Of a stretch of DNA of 15,983 nt, positions 13,179-15,983 are shown one piece after another. The stretch comes from an uncultured Clostridia bacterium. GTDB lineage: Bacteria > Bacillota > Clostridia > Christensenellales > Borkfalkiaceae. Below the pieces are notes generated by a model. That model was given only the letters and a program-made list of their open reading frames with translations. It did no database searches and was not told the origin of the DNA. The DNA is taken from contig CALVXL010000126.1 in NCBI GenBank assembly GCA_944369635.1, positions 1-15,983 on the forward strand. Direction: 5' to 3'. The number at the start of each line of letters is the position of its first letter. Positions within the stretch are counted from its first letter, which is position 1. Made by a program: the position numbers and the translations under genes.

Positions 13179-13916
13179 TTATCGGAATTCGTTTTCGTGC
13201 GGAGTCAGATCGTCGGCGTCGTCGTAATAATAGCGTTTGCGCGCCGGGCGTACGGAAAAGGCGATGATGACCGCCGCGGCGAGCACGATGGCAACGACGA
13301 TGGCGATTTTGAGTCCCGTGGAAATCCCGCCGCTTTCGGTGGGCGTCTCTTCGGGCGGGGGCGGTTCTTCCGGTTGCGGCAGGGGCGTGGGATGCGGCGT
13401 GAATTCGAAGGGAACAAGGCTTTCTTCCTTCACGTAGCCGAGTTCGCCGTTATAGTCGGCAAAATACACGTAATTGCCCTCGCTGTCGTAGCAGTAGCCG
13501 TAATATTTCAGCGTGCGGTTTTCAAAGATGTGGCGTATGAGATTCTGCGCCGCGCTGTCGGAGTAAAATCCGCACGCAGTTGCGGTGCGAAGCGTCGTTT
13601 CGTAAAAGGGGTTTTCGGGCGTTTCGTCGTCGAAATACAGCTCGTCTGTATACACATAGCCGTCAATGGCGGGCGTGTCGTAGTTTCCGGAAAACAGTTC
13701 CGCGCGGGAAACAATCTCGCCCTTTTCCGCAATTTCCACGTAGTACGTGTAGGGCAAATAAAAGAGCAGGGAAGAACATTGCGGGTCTTTGTAAAAGCCC
13801 ACGTCGTACTCGATGACTCTCCCGTAAACGGCGTAAGCCTTGGCTTTTTCCGTCGGCACGGCGGCGAATATGAAAATAAACGCGCAGGCGAGCGCCGCGC
13901 TTAAAAAGCGTTTCAT
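13179..13916 (-). CDS. Secreted membrane-anchored protein with tandem SH3-like modules
   Basis: A 245-residue extracytoplasmic protein of unknown function. A signal peptide (about 1-27, FLSAALACAFIFIFAAV, ending AKA-YA) is followed by two SH3-like units. The first (about 30-95) ends DGYVYTDELYF; the second (about 108-170) ends GELGYVKEESLVPF. A Pro/Glu-rich spacer (174-193) leads to one membrane helix (about 200-222) and a charged cytoplasmic tail with KRYYYDDADD. The SH3-like ending plus C-terminal anchor resembles the 836-aa protein encoded at 9468-11978, so the two may work at the same surface. The ATG has no ribosome site; TACAAT ends 7 nt upstream of it, suggesting a leaderless message. 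It separates the 175-aa gene from the terminase gene. Confidence 0.72.
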   Translation of the reverse strand: MKRFLSAALACAFIFIFAAVPTEKAKAYAVYGRVIEYDVGFYKDPQCSSLLFYLPYTYYVEIAEKGEIVSRAELFSGNYDTPAIDGYVYTDELYFDDETPENPFYETTLRTATACGFYSDSAAQNLIRHIFENRTLKYYGYCYDSEGNYVYFADYNGELGYVKEESLVPFEFTPHPTPLPQPEEPPPPEETPTESGGISTGLKIAIVVAIVLAAAVIIAFSVRPARKRYYYDDADDLTPHENEFR

Positions 13917-13923
13917 AGAACAA

Positions 13924-13929
13924 ATTGTA
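13924..13929 (-). promoter_or_regulatory. Possible -10 element with leaderless geometry
   Basis: On the minus strand TACAAT (13924-13929) lies 7 nt before the ATG of the 245-aa secreted protein gene, with no ribosome site between. No good -35 element is visible upstream, so this is a weak call supported mainly by the same geometry at two other minus-strand genes. Confidence 0.35.
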
Positions 13930-13989
13930 ACTTAGCGCGGGGCGAATAAAAACGGGAAAGATAGCATATTCAAGGAGATTTTGACGAAA

Positions 13990-15435
13990 ATGACCGAAGA
14001 GATCGTAAAGCGCATTCTCGCCATAGAACGGGAACAGGAAAAGCGCGGGCGGGAAGATCGGCTCGCCTTATATAACGCGGGGCGGAAAAAGCACAGAAAA
14101 CAGCTTGCCTTTCATAAGTGCCTGAAGAAAAACCGCTGGGTGTTCGGGGGAAACCGCACGGGCAAAACGGAGTGCGGCGCGGCGGAATGCGTGTATATGG
14201 CGCGGGGCGTTCACCCGTACAGAAAAAACAAAAAAGACGTGTTCGGGTGGGTGGTTTCGCTTTCCGCGCAGGTGCAGCGCGACGTGGCGCAGAAAAAGAT
14301 TTTGTCCTACGTCCGCCGCGACTGGATTGCCGACGTGATCATGCTTTCGGGGAAAAAGGACTCTCCCGAATACGGCGTCATCGATCAGCTGAAAATCAAA
14401 AACGTATTCGGGGGCGTTTCCGTCATCGGGTTCAAGTCGTGCGATCAGGGGCGGGAAAAGTTTCAGGGCAGTTCGCTCGATTTCGTGTGGTTCGACGAGG
14501 AGCCGCCGCAGGATATTTACGAGGAATGCAGGATGCGCGTGCTCGATAAGGGCGGCGACATCTTCGGCACGATGACGCCCTTGAAAGGGCTGACGTTCGT
14601 TTACCGTGAGATCTATCTCAACGAGAAAAATTCCCCGGACGTTTGGTGCGAATTCATGTCCTGGAGGGACAATCCGTTTCTCGATAAGCGGGAGGTGAGA
14701 AAGTTGGAAAGCTCCCTTTCCGCCGAACAGCTGGAAAGCCGCAGGGAGGGTCGGTTTACGAGCGGCGCGGGGCTGGTGTACGCGGAATTCGACGAAAACG
14801 TCAACGTCATCGATCCCGTTCCGATTCCGCAAGAGTGGTACGACAATATTTCCGTCGATCCAGGGCTGAACAACCCGCTCGCCGCGCTGTGGTTTGCCGT
14901 GGATTACGACGGCAACATCTACGTCGTCGCGGAGCATTTCGAGGCGGGGCGCGACGTAGCGTATCACGCCGAACGCATTAAAAAAATTTCCGCGCGGTTA
15001 GGCTGGAAAAGCGATTCCGAAGGGAGGGTGCGCGCGCTCATCGACTCCGCGGCAAACCAGAAAACGCTTGCGGCGGCAAAGAGCGTGAGCGAGCTTTTTT
15101 ACGAATACGGCGTGGCGGTCAACGCCAACGTCAACAAGGATATGTTCAGCGGAATCCAGCGGGTAAAGGCGTTGCTCCGCGCGGCGGACAAAAAGAGTCG
15201 CCTTTATATTTTCAGAACGTGCGTCAACCTTATCAGGGAGCTGAAAAGCTATCGCTGGGGGGATAACGACCGCCCGCAGAAAAAGGACGATCACTGTTTA
15301 GACGCGCTGCGCTATTACGTGATGAGCCGCCCCGAAAACAAGCCGCCGCAAGCGCCGCTTACGGCGGCGGCGCGGGAAAAAGCGCGGCTGATAAAAAAGC
15401 TCAGGTGCGAGCGGGACAAGGGGGTGTACAACTGA
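13990..15435 (+). CDS. Phage terminase large subunit
   Basis: DNA-packaging motor of a tailed phage: an ATPase that drives DNA into the procapsid, with a nuclease that cuts concatemers. The 481 residues show Walker A GGNRTGKT (53-60), Walker B LDFVWFDEEP with D169 and E170, and a coupling motif GTMTPL (193-198). A C-terminal RNase H-like nuclease follows with acidic residues D290 (SVDPGLNN), D352 (ALIDSAAN) and the DDHCLDALRYY cluster (D433, D434, D438). The protein looks complete and intact. ATG 13990 has AAGGAG 12 nt upstream; the in-frame TTG at 13981 is only 3 nt from that site and seems too close. No small terminase gene precedes it. The 89-aa and portal genes follow in the usual packaging order. 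Confidence 0.9.
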   Translation: MTEEIVKRILAIEREQEKRGREDRLALYNAGRKKHRKQLAFHKCLKKNRWVFGGNRTGKTECGAAECVYMARGVHPYRKNKKDVFGWVVSLSAQVQRDVAQKKILSYVRRDWIADVIMLSGKKDSPEYGVIDQLKIKNVFGGVSVIGFKSCDQGREKFQGSSLDFVWFDEEPPQDIYEECRMRVLDKGGDIFGTMTPLKGLTFVYREIYLNEKNSPDVWCEFMSWRDNPFLDKREVRKLESSLSAEQLESRREGRFTSGAGLVYAEFDENVNVIDPVPIPQEWYDNISVDPGLNNPLAALWFAVDYDGNIYVVAEHFEAGRDVAYHAERIKKISARLGWKSDSEGRVRALIDSAANQKTLAAAKSVSELFYEYGVAVNANVNKDMFSGIQRVKALLRAADKKSRLYIFRTCVNLIRELKSYRWGDNDRPQKKDDHCLDALRYYVMSRPENKPPQAPLTAAAREKARLIKKLRCERDKGVYN

Positions 15436-15444
15436 TGTAAAATT

Positions 15445-15714
15445 ATGAACGGCAACGAAAAACTGGAACGCGCGCTGGAAAAAAAAGCGTTCGGATACGA
15501 CGCGGAAGAAGTGGTGGAAGAATACGTTTCGGAAGACGGGGAAATGAAGTTGGTGCGGCGGAAAGTGACCAAAAAGAACGTCGCGCCCGACGTAACCGCC
15601 TTAAAGATGCTGCTGGACGGCGAGAGGGAAATTTCCGAAATGAGCGACGAAGAACTTTCGTGGGAAAAGGAACGGCTTTTGAAGATGCTCGCGGAAAAAG
15701 GAGGAGAAAATTGA
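15445..15714 (+). CDS. Small phage protein between terminase and portal
   Basis: An acidic, helical 89-residue protein of unknown function. It contains EEVVEEYVSEDGEMKLVRRK, then APDVTALKMLLDGE (about 47-60), and ends in a Glu/Lys-rich helix (SDEELSWEKERLLKMLAEKG). The P-D-V-T-A-x-K-x-L-L pattern is familiar to me from small proteins beside terminase genes, but I cannot name a family with confidence. A small-terminase-like or packaging-accessory role is possible from position alone. ATG 15445 lies 9 bp after the terminase stop and lacks a clear ribosome site, so it may rely on coupling. Its last codons carry the AGGAGG site (15699-15704) of the next gene, and its TGA overlaps that gene's first codons. 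Confidence 0.65.
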   Translation: MNGNEKLERALEKKAFGYDAEEVVEEYVSEDGEMKLVRRKVTKKNVAPDVTALKMLLDGEREISEMSDEELSWEKERLLKMLAEKGGEN

Positions 15715-15983
15715 AAAAAAGCGTAAAAAGGCGGGCAGCTTTTTCGGCCAGAGCGTCATCGAGCGGCTGATTCCCGTTCAGCGGGCGTATAACGCCGTGA
15801 AGAACCGTAAACACGAATTTATCAACCGTCATTCGATGGGCGTGATGAACGTGGAGGACGGCTCGCTCGATACCGACGAGCTGGCGGAAGACGGACTTTC
15901 TCCGGGAAAGATTCTCGTTTACAGACAGGGCGCGAAACCGCCCGAAATGCTGAAAATGTCGGCGATTCCCGCGGATTTTAAGG
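15710..15983 (+). CDS. Phage portal protein, N-terminal part (3' end outside window; start abnormal)
   Basis: The portal forms the ring through which DNA enters the capsid and docks the terminase. The visible 91 codons read FFGQSVIERLIPVQRAYNAV, KNRKHEFINRHSMGVMNVED, GSLDTDELAEDGLSPGKILV and YRQGAKPPEM, which I recognise as the start of a P22/SPP1-like portal in clostridial phages. The start is odd. In this frame a TGA at 15680 closes the upstream side, and no ATG, GTG or TTG follows before the conserved residues. The only codon at proper distance from AGGAGG (15699-15704) is ATT 15710. A TTG at 15711 is well placed but out of frame by one base, and an A7 run follows it directly. ATT initiation, -1 slippage or a one-base sequence error are all possible. 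Confidence 0.8.
   Translation, partial: MEKKRKKAGSFFGQSVIERLIPVQRAYNAVKNRKHEFINRHSMGVMNVEDGSLDTDELAEDGLSPGKILVYRQGAKPPEMLKMSAIPADFK

Noticed and set aside
13070..13267. 65-aa plus-strand frame after the 175-aa gene
   Set aside because: It overlaps the 17-bp hairpin and the end of a convincing minus-strand gene, and its Arg-rich sequence is non-specific.
1..15983. CRISPR array, insertion sequence, integrase, tRNA or rRNA
   Set aside because: I saw no regularly spaced repeats, transposase or integrase motifs, or tRNA/rRNA signatures on either strand by eye.

Overview
The window looks like a piece of a Bacillota (Firmicutes) chromosome, most likely an uncultured gut-type Clostridia, with roughly even GC content. 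The pointers are strong AGGAGG-type ribosome sites, a Gram-positive LexA box (CGAAC-N4-GTTCG), a PdaB-like polysaccharide deacetylase preceded by tandem Spo0A-type boxes, a DUF6062-type Cys/His protein and a two-OB-fold SSB relative. This placement is inferred from gene content; no rRNA or tRNA gene is present to fix the taxonomy.

Layout. (1) 2-2681, plus strand: the 3' end of ileS, then a tightly packed run of a COG1092-type rRNA methyltransferase, an RluA-type pseudouridine synthase and a PAP2 phosphatase. It is followed by a perfect 15-bp hairpin. (2) 2829-7167: two alpha/beta hydrolase paralogues (79% identical without gaps, by my hand count) separated by a minus-strand Cys/His protein. 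The second copy has a near-consensus promoter with a dyad at the transcription start. It leads an apparent lipid operon: hydrolase, diacylglycerol-kinase-family lipid kinase, patatin-like phospholipase, closed by a classic terminator. (3) 7342-9338: a small XRE regulator (minus), a shared control region with two ACGAR-N5-YTCGT dyads, then the deacetylase with two 0A-type boxes 10 bp apart, then the SSB-like gene. (4) 9468-13916: two minus-strand secreted, membrane-anchored proteins with SH3-like modules (836 and 245 aa). They flank a 571-bp non-coding region holding a LexA box, a consensus minus-strand promoter and a hairpin. They also flank a 175-aa protein that may carry a sigma-region-4-like helix-turn-helix. 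(5) 13990-15983: phage packaging genes: large terminase, an 89-aa protein and the start of a portal protein.

The most unusual points are these. The portal gene has no ordinary start codon in its frame; it begins at ATT, or from a TTG followed by an A7 run one base out of frame. Three minus-strand genes have a -10-like hexamer 6-7 nt before ATG and no ribosome site, which suggests leaderless transcripts. The deacetylase appears to have two layers of control, the XRE dyads and the 0A boxes. A LexA box sits under a perfect TTGACA/TATAAT promoter that points to a long non-coding leader. I see no CRISPR array, transposase, integrase, rRNA or tRNA.
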